A stretch of DNA of 11,660 nt from JBKPHS01 sp046729975. Lineage in GTDB: Bacteria; Actinomycetota; Thermoleophilia; Solirubrobacterales; Thermoleophilaceae. The translations under genes and the position numbers were made by a program. Shown one piece after another: positions 1 through 6,500 of this stretch. The stretch is from the NCBI GenBank assembly GCA_046729975.1, contig JBKPHS010000195.1, positions 1-11,660 on the forward strand, written 5' to 3'. Below the pieces are notes generated by a model. It ran no database searches. It was not told the DNA's origin and was given only the letters and a program-made list of their open reading frames with translations. Position 1 is the stretch's first letter. Every line of letters starts with the position of its first letter.

Positions 1-131
1 CGGGCGTGGCGGTCGCGCTGGCAATCGTGCAAGCGAGCGACAACAACGGCGGCGGCGGCGACGTGATCAGGGACAACGTCCAGGGTCAGGTCGATCGGCT
101 CAAGGAGCTCATACAAGAAAACACCAAGTAG
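1..131 (+). CDS. C-terminal fragment of an unrecognised, probably membrane-anchored protein
   Basis: Only the last 42 codons are inside the window, read from base 3 to the TAG at 129-131. The fragment begins with a short hydrophobic run (GVAVALAIVQA), which may be the end of a transmembrane helix. A flexible DNNGGGG linker follows, then a charged, probably helical tail ending in LKELIQENTK. Codons use mostly G or C at third positions, as in the neighbouring genes, which supports real coding. It is convergent with tgt, and its stop codon lies at the edge of the heptamer repeat hairpin. The family cannot be identified from this tail. A membrane-anchored or secreted protein with a C-terminal soluble helix is the most that can be inferred. 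Confidence 0.55.
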   Translation, partial: GVAVALAIVQASDNNGGGGDVIRDNVQGQVDRLKELIQENTK

Positions 132-188
132 TCAGTCGTCAGTCGTCAGTCGTCAGTACTGGCTACTGGCTACTGGCTACTGGCTACT
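127..188. repeat. Eight phased 7-bp repeats forming a long imperfect hairpin between convergent genes
   Basis: Positions 133-188 are eight consecutive heptamers: CAGTCGT three times, one hybrid CAGTACT, then GGCTACT four times. The centre (154-161) is the perfect palindrome CAGTACTG. Folding there pairs 127-157 with 158-188, a 31-bp stem. In plus-strand RNA each of the four repeat pairs has one U.G wobble, and three of them also have one C/U mismatch. The minus-strand RNA fold is weaker because the wobbles become A/C mismatches. The element contains the TAG of the upstream plus-strand gene and the last codon and TAG of tgt, so it fills the whole intergenic space. A T-rich stretch (TTTT on the minus strand at about 117-120) lies just past the hairpin in the tgt direction. 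A role as a bidirectional terminator or 3'-end stabiliser is an inference. Confidence 0.8.
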
Positions 189-1371
189 GATATGGCGCCG
201 CGCCACGCAGCACCGCCTCCCGATACGCCTCGAAGTCCCCGGCTCGGATAGCCGCGCGCATCCCTCCCATCAGCGACTGCACGAAGGTGAGGTTGTGCAG
301 GGTGAGCAGCCGCTGGGCTGTCAGCTCACCGGCGCGCGCCAGGTAGTGCAGGTAGCCGAGGCTGTGCCGGCAGGCCGGGCACGGGCAGCCCTCGGCGATC
401 GGCTCGCGGCTGTCGCGCCAGGCGTGCTTCTTGACGTCGAGCCGCCAGCGGGCCTCCGGATCCGGCATGAACGCCGTGCCGTGGCGGGCCAGCCTCGTGG
501 GCGTGGCGCAGTCGAACAGGTCGATCCCAACCGCGACGCCGTCCAGCAGGTCGTCGACATCGCCGATCCCGAGCAGGTGGCGTGGCAGCTCCTCGGGCAC
601 AGGCCGCAGCGACCAGCGCACGACCTCGCGCATCTGCTGCTTCTCCTGCCCGAGCGAGCCGCCGACCGCGACGCCGTGCACCCGTGAGGACGCGACGCGC
701 TCGGCGGACTCCGCTCGCAGATCCTCGTGGACGCCGCCCTGCACGATGCCGAACAGCAGCTGGCCGGCGGGCGAATGGCGCTCGTGCCAGTCGATGCAGC
801 GGTCGAGCCAGCGGTGGGTGCGCTGCATCGAGCGCGCGGTGTAATCGCGGCTCGCGTGGAACGGCGTGCACTCGTCGAACGCCAGCGCGACGTCGGACCT
901 GAGCGCGGCCTGCACCTCCATCGATGTCTCCGGCCCCATGAAGCGCTCGGAGCCGTCCAGGTAGGAGCGGAAGCGCACGCCGTCCTCGTCGATCGCCAGG
1001 ACGCGGCTCTCGCGCGGGTCTCGCCGGCGCTTGATCTCGTCTGCGACGGATCCATGGCCCATCGAGAACACCTGGTAGCCGCCCGAGTCGGTGACGATCG
1101 CTCGCCGCCAGCCCATGAACTCGTGCAGCCCACCCATGTCCGCGATCAGCTCCTCGCCGGGCTGGATGAAGAGGTGGAACGTGTTGCCGAGCACGAGCTC
1201 GAACCCGAGCGCCTCGACCTCGGGCGCGTCGAGCGTCTTCACCGTGCCGGTCGAGGCGAGAGGGACGAAGGCGGGCGTCTCGACGTCGCCGTGCGCGGTG
1301 TGAAGAACGCCCGCCCGGGCGCTGCCCGAGCGGGCGTCGATCGTGAATGTCGCTTCGGGCACGCGCGGCAC
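184..1371 (-). CDS. tgt: tRNA-guanine transglycosylase (queuosine pathway)
   Basis: Tgt exchanges guanine-34 of GUN-anticodon tRNAs for preQ1 (bacteria) or queuine by base exchange in the cytoplasm. The 395-residue product is slightly longer than the usual 370-380. Visible signatures are DSGGYQVFS at about 95-103 (D95, the expected general acid/base), GIDLFDCATPTRLARHG at 282-298 (D284, the expected nucleophile), and a zinc site C329-x-C331-x2-C334 with H359. The substrate-recognition loop reads GGSLGQE (237-243) instead of the proteobacterial GGLAVGE. I recall a similar GGSLG form in other actinobacterial Tgt proteins. The start is GTG at 1371, 15 bp after the hsp20 stop, with only a weak purine-rich site (GGCGAG); an in-frame GTG at 1362 is the alternative. 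It is probably co-transcribed with hsp20. The stop codon lies within the heptamer repeat. No other queuosine genes are in the window. Confidence 0.95.
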   Translation of the reverse strand: MPRVPEATFTIDARSGSARAGVLHTAHGDVETPAFVPLASTGTVKTLDAPEVEALGFELVLGNTFHLFIQPGEELIADMGGLHEFMGWRRAIVTDSGGYQVFSMGHGSVADEIKRRRDPRESRVLAIDEDGVRFRSYLDGSERFMGPETSMEVQAALRSDVALAFDECTPFHASRDYTARSMQRTHRWLDRCIDWHERHSPAGQLLFGIVQGGVHEDLRAESAERVASSRVHGVAVGGSLGQEKQQMREVVRWSLRPVPEELPRHLLGIGDVDDLLDGVAVGIDLFDCATPTRLARHGTAFMPDPEARWRLDVKKHAWRDSREPIAEGCPCPACRHSLGYLHYLARAGELTAQRLLTLHNLTFVQSLMGGMRAAIRAGDFEAYREAVLRGAAPYQ

Positions 1372-1386
1372 ACTCGCCGCGCGCGG

Positions 1387-1851
1387 CTACCGCTCGGTCG
1401 CCGTGCCCTCGAGCGCCGCCGGGCCGCCGTTATCGCGGGTCTTGATCTCGACGCGGCGCGGCTTGCGCTCCGCGGGCTTCGGGATCCTGACCTCGAGCAC
1501 GCCCTTGTCGAACGACGCCGCGATCCCGTCGAGGTCGACGCCCTCGGGCAGCGAGAGCGTTCGGCTGAAGCGGCCGAAGGCCCGCTCTACGCGGTACCAG
1601 CCGCGCTCCTTGCGCTCGTGCTCCGACTTGCGCTCGCCCGAGATCGTGAGAGTCCCGTCCTGGACCTCGATCGACACGTCGTCCTGGTCGAGGCCGGGCA
1701 GGTCCGCCTTCAGCACGAAGTGGTCCTCGGCCTCCACGAGGTCCATCGGCGGCACCCAGCGCCCGGACTGGTTCTCGAGCGGCTCGAACAGTGTGTTGAA
1801 GAGCCGGTTGACCTCCTGCGAGAACGGCTCTGGCTTCATCAGAAGGGCCAT
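1387..1851 (-). CDS. hsp20: Small heat-shock protein, Hsp20/alpha-crystallin family
   Basis: This is an ATP-independent holdase that binds unfolding proteins in the cytoplasm as an oligomer. The product is 154 residues, typical for the family. A short N-terminal arm (MALLMKPEPF, then NRLFNTLFEPLE) leads into the alpha-crystallin domain at about 33-125. That domain includes WVPPMDLVEAEDHFVLKADL, the family-typical PGLDQDDVSIEV and the conserved end KGVLEVRIPKP. The tail contains RRVEIKT, similar to the IxI-type motif in other Hsp20 proteins. The start is set by a near-perfect Shine-Dalgarno, AGGAGGTGA (1857-1865), 5 bp before ATG at 1851. A longer in-frame version from 1887 would have translation begin upstream of this site and is rejected. 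The gene has its own promoter after gpmI and is followed 15 bp later by tgt. Confidence 0.95.
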   Translation of the reverse strand: MALLMKPEPFSQEVNRLFNTLFEPLENQSGRWVPPMDLVEAEDHFVLKADLPGLDQDDVSIEVQDGTLTISGERKSEHERKERGWYRVERAFGRFSRTLSLPEGVDLDGIAASFDKGVLEVRIPKPAERKPRRVEIKTRDNGGPAALEGTATER

Positions 1852-1856
1852 TTGCC

Positions 1857-1865
1857 TCACCTCCT
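1857..1865 (-). promoter_or_regulatory. Strong Shine-Dalgarno of hsp20
   Basis: The minus strand reads AGGAGGTGA here, an almost full complement of the 16S 3' tail, followed by GGCAA and ATG at 1851. It is the best ribosome-binding site in the window and decides the hsp20 start. Confidence 0.85.
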
Positions 1866-1890
1866 GAACGAGAGGACTGTTCCGCAAGCC

Positions 1891-1919
1891 AGGATAAAAC
1901 CTCAGTCGAGGACCGTCAA
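1891..1919 (-). promoter_or_regulatory. Sigma70-like promoter of hsp20-tgt
   Basis: On the minus strand TTGACG (1914-1919) and TATCCT (1891-1896) are separated by exactly 17 bp. That is 5 of 6 matches to the -35 consensus and 4 of 6 to the -10 consensus. Transcription would begin near 1884, leaving a leader of about 33 nt to the hsp20 ATG. The -35 box overlaps the gpmI stop codon (1916-1918). There is no convincing terminator between gpmI and hsp20, so read-through from the glycolytic operon is also possible. Confidence 0.55.
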
Positions 1920-1920
1920 G
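1900..1920. promoter_or_regulatory. HAIR-like inverted repeat (possible HspR operator)
   Basis: The minus strand reads CTTGACG, 7 bp, ACTGAGG. The HAIR element bound by the actinobacterial heat-shock repressor HspR is CTTGAGT-N7-ACTCAAG. Ten of fourteen half-site positions match and the 7-bp spacing is exact. The site covers the -35 box and most of the spacer of the hsp20 promoter, where a repressor would block polymerase. HspR control of an Hsp20 (acr2) is established in Mycobacterium tuberculosis. Its use here is inferred, and the match is imperfect. Confidence 0.4.
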
Positions 1921-3466
1921 TTTCTTCAGCGAGCAGAGAGCGCCCCGTCATCTCCGGCGGCTGCCCCTGCGCGAGCAGCTCGAGCACGGTCGGGGCGACG
2001 TCGGCGAGCACCCCGCCCTCGCGCAGGCCGGGCACCTCCGCGGTCACGACCAGCGGGACGGGGTTGAGCGAGTGGGCCGTGTTCGGGCTGCCGTCGGGCT
2101 CGAGCATGTTGTCGGAGTTGCCGTGATCGGCGGTGATCACGCAGGCGCCGCCGGACCGGTGGACGGCGGTCACGACCTCCTCGAGGCACTGGTCGACGGT
2201 CTCGTTCGCCTTCACGGCTGCCTCGATCACGCCGGTGTGGCCGACCATGTCCGGGTTCGCGAAGTTGATGATGCCGAAGCCGAAGCCGTCGGCCGACCAG
2301 AGGCGGGCGAACTCGGCAGCGGCCGGCCGCGCGCTCATCTCGGGCCTGAGGTCGTAGGTCGGGACGTCGCGCGGCGAGTCGACCAGGCAGCGCTCCTCGC
2401 CGGGGTACGGGTGCTCTTCGCCGCCGTTGAAGAAATACGTCACGTGCGCGTACTTCTCCGTCTCGGCCACGTGCAGCTGCCTCACGCCACGCTCGGCGAG
2501 GGTGGCCGCCAGGGTCGTGGCCGGCCGCTCGGGCCCGAATGCCACCGGGTAGTCCCAGTCCTCGTGGTATTGCGTGAGCGTCGCGAACTCGATCCGTGGA
2601 CGCTGCGCGGTGTCGAACTCGGCGAAGCCCGGCTCGGCGAGCGCGCGCGTGAGCTGGCGCGCGCGGTCGGGCCTGAAGTTGAAGAACAGCACGCCTTCGC
2701 CGTCTCGGATCCGGCCCTCCTCGCCAACCAGCGTCGGCTTTATGAACTCGTCCGTCTCGCCGCGCTCGTAAGCGGCTCGGACGGCAGCCTCTCCCGTGTC
2801 GGCGCGTGGGGTCTCGGCGCGTCCACGAACGATCGCGTCGTAAGCCAGCTTCGTACGCTCCCAGCGGCGATCGCGATCCATCGCGTAGTAGCGGCCCGTG
2901 ACGGTCGCGATCCGACCGCCCGCCCCCCGCAGCCAGCTCTCGGCCTCGGCGACGAAGCCGGCGCCCGAGTGGGGAGGGGTGTCGCGACCGTCGGTGAAGG
3001 CGTGCAGCACGACGTCGGGCACGCCGGCGTCGGCGGCCAGCTCGATGCAGGCACGCAGGTGGCTCCAGCCGGAGTGGACGCCGCCCTCCGACACGAGGCC
3101 GAGCAGGTGCAGGCGCCCAGCTTCGCGAGCCGACGCGTAAAGGTCGCGCAACACGGGGTTCTCGGCGAACGAGCCGTCCTCGATCGCGTCGTCGATCCGT
3201 GTCAGGTCCTGCCTGACGACCGCGCCGGCGCCGAGGTTGAGGTGGCCGACCTCCGAATTGCCCATCTGACCGTCGGGCAGCCCGACCGCTCGGCCGCTCG
3301 TCGCAAGCTGGGTGTGCGGGTAGGTTCTCCAGAGCTCGTCGAACACGGGCGTGTCCGCGAGCGAGACGGCGTTGCCGGGGCCCGGCGGGGCGAGCCCGAA
3401 GCCATCGAGCACGACCAGGCAGACCGAGGGGACCGGCGGCGCGCCGGGTCCCTTCGGGAGGCTCAT
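1916..3466 (-). CDS. gpmI: 2,3-bisphosphoglycerate-independent phosphoglycerate mutase
   Basis: This enzyme interconverts 3- and 2-phosphoglycerate in glycolysis/gluconeogenesis through a phosphoserine intermediate, using Mn2+. At 516 residues it has the normal iPGM length (510-520). The phosphatase-type metal site is complete: D21 in VVLDGFG, catalytic S71 in GQMGNSEVGHLNLGAG, D406 and H410 in NFANPDMVGHTG, D447-H448 in ITADHGNSDNM and H465 in TAHSLNPVP. The substrate-binding transferase domain shows H131, FTDGRDTPPHSG (158-169), VTGRYYAMDRDRRWER (189-204) and NFRPDRARQ (263-271). K338 lies in EKYAHVTYFFNGG. It starts at ATG 3466, overlapping the tpiA stop by 4 bp (ATGA). The upstream Shine-Dalgarno is poor, so translation is probably coupled to tpiA. 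It is the last gene of the glycolytic operon. Confidence 0.97.
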   Translation of the reverse strand: MSLPKGPGAPPVPSVCLVVLDGFGLAPPGPGNAVSLADTPVFDELWRTYPHTQLATSGRAVGLPDGQMGNSEVGHLNLGAGAVVRQDLTRIDDAIEDGSFAENPVLRDLYASAREAGRLHLLGLVSEGGVHSGWSHLRACIELAADAGVPDVVLHAFTDGRDTPPHSGAGFVAEAESWLRGAGGRIATVTGRYYAMDRDRRWERTKLAYDAIVRGRAETPRADTGEAAVRAAYERGETDEFIKPTLVGEEGRIRDGEGVLFFNFRPDRARQLTRALAEPGFAEFDTAQRPRIEFATLTQYHEDWDYPVAFGPERPATTLAATLAERGVRQLHVAETEKYAHVTYFFNGGEEHPYPGEERCLVDSPRDVPTYDLRPEMSARPAAAEFARLWSADGFGFGIINFANPDMVGHTGVIEAAVKANETVDQCLEEVVTAVHRSGGACVITADHGNSDNMLEPDGSPNTAHSLNPVPLVVTAEVPGLREGGVLADVAPTVLELLAQGQPPEMTGRSLLAEET

Positions 3467-4224
3467 CGCGCCGCCGCGACGATCTGCGCGAAGGCCCTCG
3501 GGTCGAGGCTGGCGCCGCCCACGAGCGCCCCGTCCACGTCGGGCTGCTCGAGGATCTCGGCGGCGTTGTCGGGCTTCACGCTGCCGCCGTAGAGCACGCG
3601 CACGCGCTGCGCGGCGTCCTCCGAGCGGTCGCCGACGAGCGCCCGGATGAAGGCGATCGCCTCCTGCGCCTGCTCGGCGGTGGCGACCTTGCCCGTCCCG
3701 ATCGCCCAGATCGGCTCGTATGCGATCACGACAGACGCGAGGCGCTCCGGCTCGACGTTCTCGAGCGCCTCCTGCACCTGGTGGCGCAGGCGCCGCTGCG
3801 TCTCGCCCTCCTCGCGCTCCTCCTCACTCTCGCCCACGCAGAGGATCGGCTCGAGCCCCGCCGCGAGAGCGGCCGGCACCTTCTCCTGGAGCGCCCGGTC
3901 GGTCTCGTTGTAGTACTCGCGGCGCTCCGAATGCCCGAGCACCACCCCGTGCACGCCGAGCTCCGTGAGCATCGGAGCGGAGATCTCGCCGGTGTAGGGG
4001 CCCTCGGGCTCCTGGTGCATGTTCTGCGCGCAGACGCGGACGCGCGTGCCTTCGAGGCGCTCGAGGGCCGCGGCGAGGTCGGTGAAGGGGACGCACACGC
4101 CCACGTCGACCGCCTGCTCGTCGCGCACAAGCGGCGCGAAGTCGTCGATGCACGCACGAGTCTCCGCGGCCGTCTTGAACATCTTCCAGTTGCCCGCGAT
4201 GTACGGTCGCCGCTCAGGCGTCAT
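3463..4224 (-). CDS. tpiA: Triosephosphate isomerase
   Basis: It interconverts dihydroxyacetone phosphate and glyceraldehyde 3-phosphate in the cytoplasm. The 253-residue TIM barrel is of normal length. Active-site residues are N12 and K14 (AGNWKMFKT), H98 (VLGHSERREYY) and E170 (AYEPIWAIGTGKVAT). The phosphate-binding loops are YGGSVKPDN (212-220) and GALVGGASL (232-240). The start is ATG 4224: GGAGG at 4231-4235 lies 6 bp upstream, and the protein then begins MTPERRPYIAGNWK as the family does. A longer reading frame to 4353 only runs antisense-like through pgk codons. The start overlaps the pgk end by 11 bp and the stop overlaps gpmI by 4 bp, so the three are a translationally coupled unit. 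Confidence 0.97.
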   Translation of the reverse strand: MTPERRPYIAGNWKMFKTAAETRACIDDFAPLVRDEQAVDVGVCVPFTDLAAALERLEGTRVRVCAQNMHQEPEGPYTGEISAPMLTELGVHGVVLGHSERREYYNETDRALQEKVPAALAAGLEPILCVGESEEEREEGETQRRLRHQVQEALENVEPERLASVVIAYEPIWAIGTGKVATAEQAQEAIAFIRALVGDRSEDAAQRVRVLYGGSVKPDNAAEILEQPDVDGALVGGASLDPRAFAQIVAAAR

Positions 4225-5413
4225 CGAGGGCCTCCACCCCGGGCAGCTCCTTGCCCTCGAGCAGCTCGAGCGCCGCCCCGCCCCCGGTCGAGAGGTGGCT
4301 GACACGGTCGGCGAGCCCGAACTGGGCGACCGCCGCGGCCGAGTCTCCCCCACCCACGATCGTCGTGCCAGGAGCGTCGGCCACGGCCTGGGCCACGGCG
4401 CGCGTGCCCTCGGCGAAGGGCGCCAGCTCGAAGGCGCCCATCGGGCCGTTCCAGAAGACGGTGCCCGCGCCCGCGATCTCGCGCGCGTAGGCCTCGGCCG
4501 TGCGGGGACCGATGTCGAGGCCCATCCAGCCCTCCGGCACGTCGATGCCGTCGAGCGGCCGGCGCTCGGCCTCGGCGTCGAAGCGGTCGGCGATCACGAG
4601 GACCAGCGGCAGCAGCAGGCGCGCCTGCGCGCCGCCCGCCGCCTTCTCGAGCGCGCGCCGCGCGAGCTCCACCCCCTCCTCCTCGACGAGCGAGTCGCCG
4701 GTCGGCTTGCCGTGGGCGCGGAAGAAGGCGAAGCACATCGCCCCGCCGATCAGCAGCGTGTCCGCAATGTCGAGGAAGCGGTCGATCAGGGCAACCTTGT
4801 CCGACACCTTCGCGCCGCCGAGAACCACGACAAGCGGGCGCTCCGGGCTCTCGATCACGGCCCGCAGCGTGGTGACCTCGCGCTCGAGCAGCGGCCCGGC
4901 CACGGACGGCAGGCGCGCGGCCACCCCCGCCGTGGAGGCGTGCGCGCGATGCGCGGCGCCGAAGGCGTCGTTCACGAACAGCTCCGCCAGCGAGGCCAAC
5001 TCGGCCGCGAGGGCCGCATCGTTCCTCGTCTCGCCGGGCTCGAAGCGCGTGTTCTCGAGCACGATGATCTCCTCGGGCTCGAGGCGCGCCGCCCCACGGC
5101 GCACCTCGGGGCCGACGACCTCCGGCGCCTGGTACACGTTCCCGCCGGCCAGCTCGCGGAGCCGCTCGGACACCGGCGCCAGCGAGAGGCTCGGATCGCG
5201 CCCCTTCGGGCGGTCGAGGTGGGAGATGAGGATCAGCCGTGCGCCGCGGTCGCGCAGGTCCTGAATCGCCGGCAGCGCCGCCCGGATGCGTGCATCGTCG
5301 GCGACGCGGCCCTCTTCGAGCGGCACGTTGAAGTCCACGCGCACGAGCACCGGCGTGCCCGGCTCAACCTCGACGTCCCGCAGCGTCTTCTTGCCGAACG
5401 CCGCGACCGGCAT
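4214..5413 (-). CDS. pgk: Phosphoglycerate kinase
   Basis: It transfers the acyl phosphate of 1,3-bisphosphoglycerate to ADP, the first ATP-yielding step of lower glycolysis, and is reversible. The 399-residue monomer has both lobes. The N-terminal substrate basic patch includes RVDFNVPLEEGRV (25-37), SHLDRPKG (64-71), ENTRFEPGETRND (120-132) and FVNDAFGAAHRAHAST (146-161). The C-terminal nucleotide lobe has LGGAKVSDK (198-206), WMGLDIGPRT (296-305), FWNGPMGAFE (320-329) and IVGGGDSAAAV (352-362). The start ATG at 5413 is 5 bp after the gap stop. The site GGGTGA, which includes the gap TGA, serves as its Shine-Dalgarno. The extended frame up to 5485 overlaps gap and has no homologous N-terminus, so it is rejected. 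Confidence 0.97.
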   Translation of the reverse strand: MPVAAFGKKTLRDVEVEPGTPVLVRVDFNVPLEEGRVADDARIRAALPAIQDLRDRGARLILISHLDRPKGRDPSLSLAPVSERLRELAGGNVYQAPEVVGPEVRRGAARLEPEEIIVLENTRFEPGETRNDAALAAELASLAELFVNDAFGAAHRAHASTAGVAARLPSVAGPLLEREVTTLRAVIESPERPLVVVLGGAKVSDKVALIDRFLDIADTLLIGGAMCFAFFRAHGKPTGDSLVEEEGVELARRALEKAAGGAQARLLLPLVLVIADRFDAEAERRPLDGIDVPEGWMGLDIGPRTAEAYAREIAGAGTVFWNGPMGAFELAPFAEGTRAVAQAVADAPGTTIVGGGDSAAAVAQFGLADRVSHLSTGGGAALELLEGKELPGVEALDDA

Positions 5414-5418
5414 GGAGC

Positions 5419-6438
5419 TCACCCGGCGGGAGCTCCGACCAGTACGCGCTGGGCCAGGTCGACGACGCGGTTCGAGTAGCCCCACTCGTTGTCGTACCAG
5501 GCCATGACCTTCACGAGCCTTCCCTCGAGCACCATCGTCAGCTCGGAGTCGAAGATCGCCGAATACGGCGACTTCTCGATGTCGGTCGACACGATCGGGT
5601 CCTCGGTGTACTTGAGGATCCCCTCGAGCGGCCCGCTGTCGGCGCGGTCTGCGAAGGCGGCGTTGATCTCCTCCTTCGTCGTGTCGCGGGAGACGCTGCA
5701 GACGAGGTCCACCAGGGACCCGGTCGGGATCGGCGCGCGCACCGAGATGCCGTTCAGCTTGCCGTCGAGCTCGGGGACCACAAGCCCGATCGCCTTGGCG
5801 GCGCCCGTGGAGGTGGGCACGAGGTTGATCGCGGCGGCCCTCGCGCGGCGCAGGTCCTTGTGGGGCGTGTCCTGGAGGCGCTGGTCGGCCGTATACGCGT
5901 GCACCGTGGTCATCAGGCCGTGCTCGATGCCGACGGTGTCGTGGAGGATCCTGGCGACGGGCGCGAGGCAGTTGGTCGTGCAGGAGGCGTTCGAGATGAG
6001 GTCGTGGCTGTCCGGGTCGTAGGCGTCGTCGTTGACCCCGGGCGCGAGCGTCACGTCAGGATCCTTGGCGGGCGCGGTGATGATCACCTTCGTCGCGCCG
6101 GCCGCGAGGTGCTTCGAGGCGCTTTCGCGGTCGGTGAACAGGCCGGTCGACTCGATCACGACGTCGGCGCCGATCTCGCCCCACGGGAGCTTCGCGGGAT
6201 CGCGCTCGGCGAACACGCGCAGCTCGTCGCCGTCGACGATCAGGCCGTCCTCGGTGGCCACCACCTCGCCGGGGAAGGGGCCGAGGATCGAGTCGTACCT
6301 GAGCAGGTGCGCGAGCGTCCCCGTATCGGTGATGTCGTTGACGCCGACCCAGTCGATGTCGGCACCGGCCTCATGGGCCGCGCGGAAGGCGTTCCTGCCG
6401 ATGCGGCCGAAGCCGTTGATTCCGGCCTTCAAGGCCAT
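5419..6438 (-). CDS. gap: Glyceraldehyde-3-phosphate dehydrogenase, NAD-type
   Basis: It oxidatively phosphorylates glyceraldehyde 3-phosphate to 1,3-bisphosphoglycerate. The product has 339 residues. The Rossmann motif is INGFGRIGR (7-15), and D35 in VNDITD suggests NAD rather than NADP preference. The active site has C153 in SNASCTTNCLAP and H180 in VHAYTADQRLQD. PHKDLRRARAAAINLVPTS (192-210) resembles glycolytic GapA more than gluconeogenic GapB. The C-terminal signature is WYDNEWGYSNRVVD (314-327). ATG 6438 follows AGGAAAGGA (6446-6454) with 7 bp spacing. Residues encoded upstream of it are low-complexity and not GAPDH-like. It is the first gene of the gap-pgk-tpiA-gpmI operon and lies 58 bp downstream of rapZ. 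Confidence 0.97.
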   Translation of the reverse strand: MALKAGINGFGRIGRNAFRAAHEAGADIDWVGVNDITDTGTLAHLLRYDSILGPFPGEVVATEDGLIVDGDELRVFAERDPAKLPWGEIGADVVIESTGLFTDRESASKHLAAGATKVIITAPAKDPDVTLAPGVNDDAYDPDSHDLISNASCTTNCLAPVARILHDTVGIEHGLMTTVHAYTADQRLQDTPHKDLRRARAAAINLVPTSTGAAKAIGLVVPELDGKLNGISVRAPIPTGSLVDLVCSVSRDTTKEEINAAFADRADSGPLEGILKYTEDPIVSTDIEKSPYSAIFDSELTMVLEGRLVKVMAWYDNEWGYSNRVVDLAQRVLVGAPAG

Positions 6439-6496
6439 GCATCTGTCCTTTCCTGGAGGGTCCGAGACGTCTGAATCTATCTGACGGGAAGTGCCG
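6439..6496 (-). promoter_or_regulatory. rapZ-gap intergenic region, probable leader/promoter of the glycolytic operon
   Basis: This 58-bp gap carries, in the gap direction, the second arm of a stem-loop (see 6481-6500), the perfect palindrome AGACGTCT (6465-6472) and the gap Shine-Dalgarno (6446-6454). A weak -10-like TAGATT lies just after the stem, but its best -35 partner (CTGACG) is only 15 bp away. I cannot call a promoter with confidence. The operon may be expressed by read-through from uvrC-rapZ, from an unrecognised promoter here, or both. Confidence 0.35.
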
Positions 6497-6500
6497 TCAG
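6481..6500 (-). promoter_or_regulatory. 7-bp stem-loop at the end of rapZ
   Basis: CTGACGG (6481-6487 on the plus strand) is perfectly complementary to CCGTCAG (6494-6500), with a 6-nt loop. In the minus-strand transcript the rapZ TGA lies inside the first arm. The sequence after the stem is ATAGATTCAG with no U-tract, so this is not a convincing intrinsic terminator. It could be a processing or stabilising hairpin that uncouples rapZ from gap expression. Confidence 0.4.

Noticed and set aside
133..188. CRISPR array
   Set aside because: Units are contiguous 7-bp repeats with no spacers and no cas genes nearby.
727..2067. Long open frame on the plus strand (446 codons)
   Set aside because: It is antisense to tgt and hsp20, both of which have complete family motifs. 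Such frames are common in high-GC DNA.
2072..3592. 506-codon plus-strand open frame
   Set aside because: It is a mirror of gpmI and shows no recognisable domain; composition is Arg/Ala/Val-rich as expected of an antisense shadow.
6465..6472. AGACGTCT palindrome as an operator upstream of gap
   Set aside because: An 8-bp palindrome is frequent by chance, the flanks do not extend the symmetry, and no regulator is implied.
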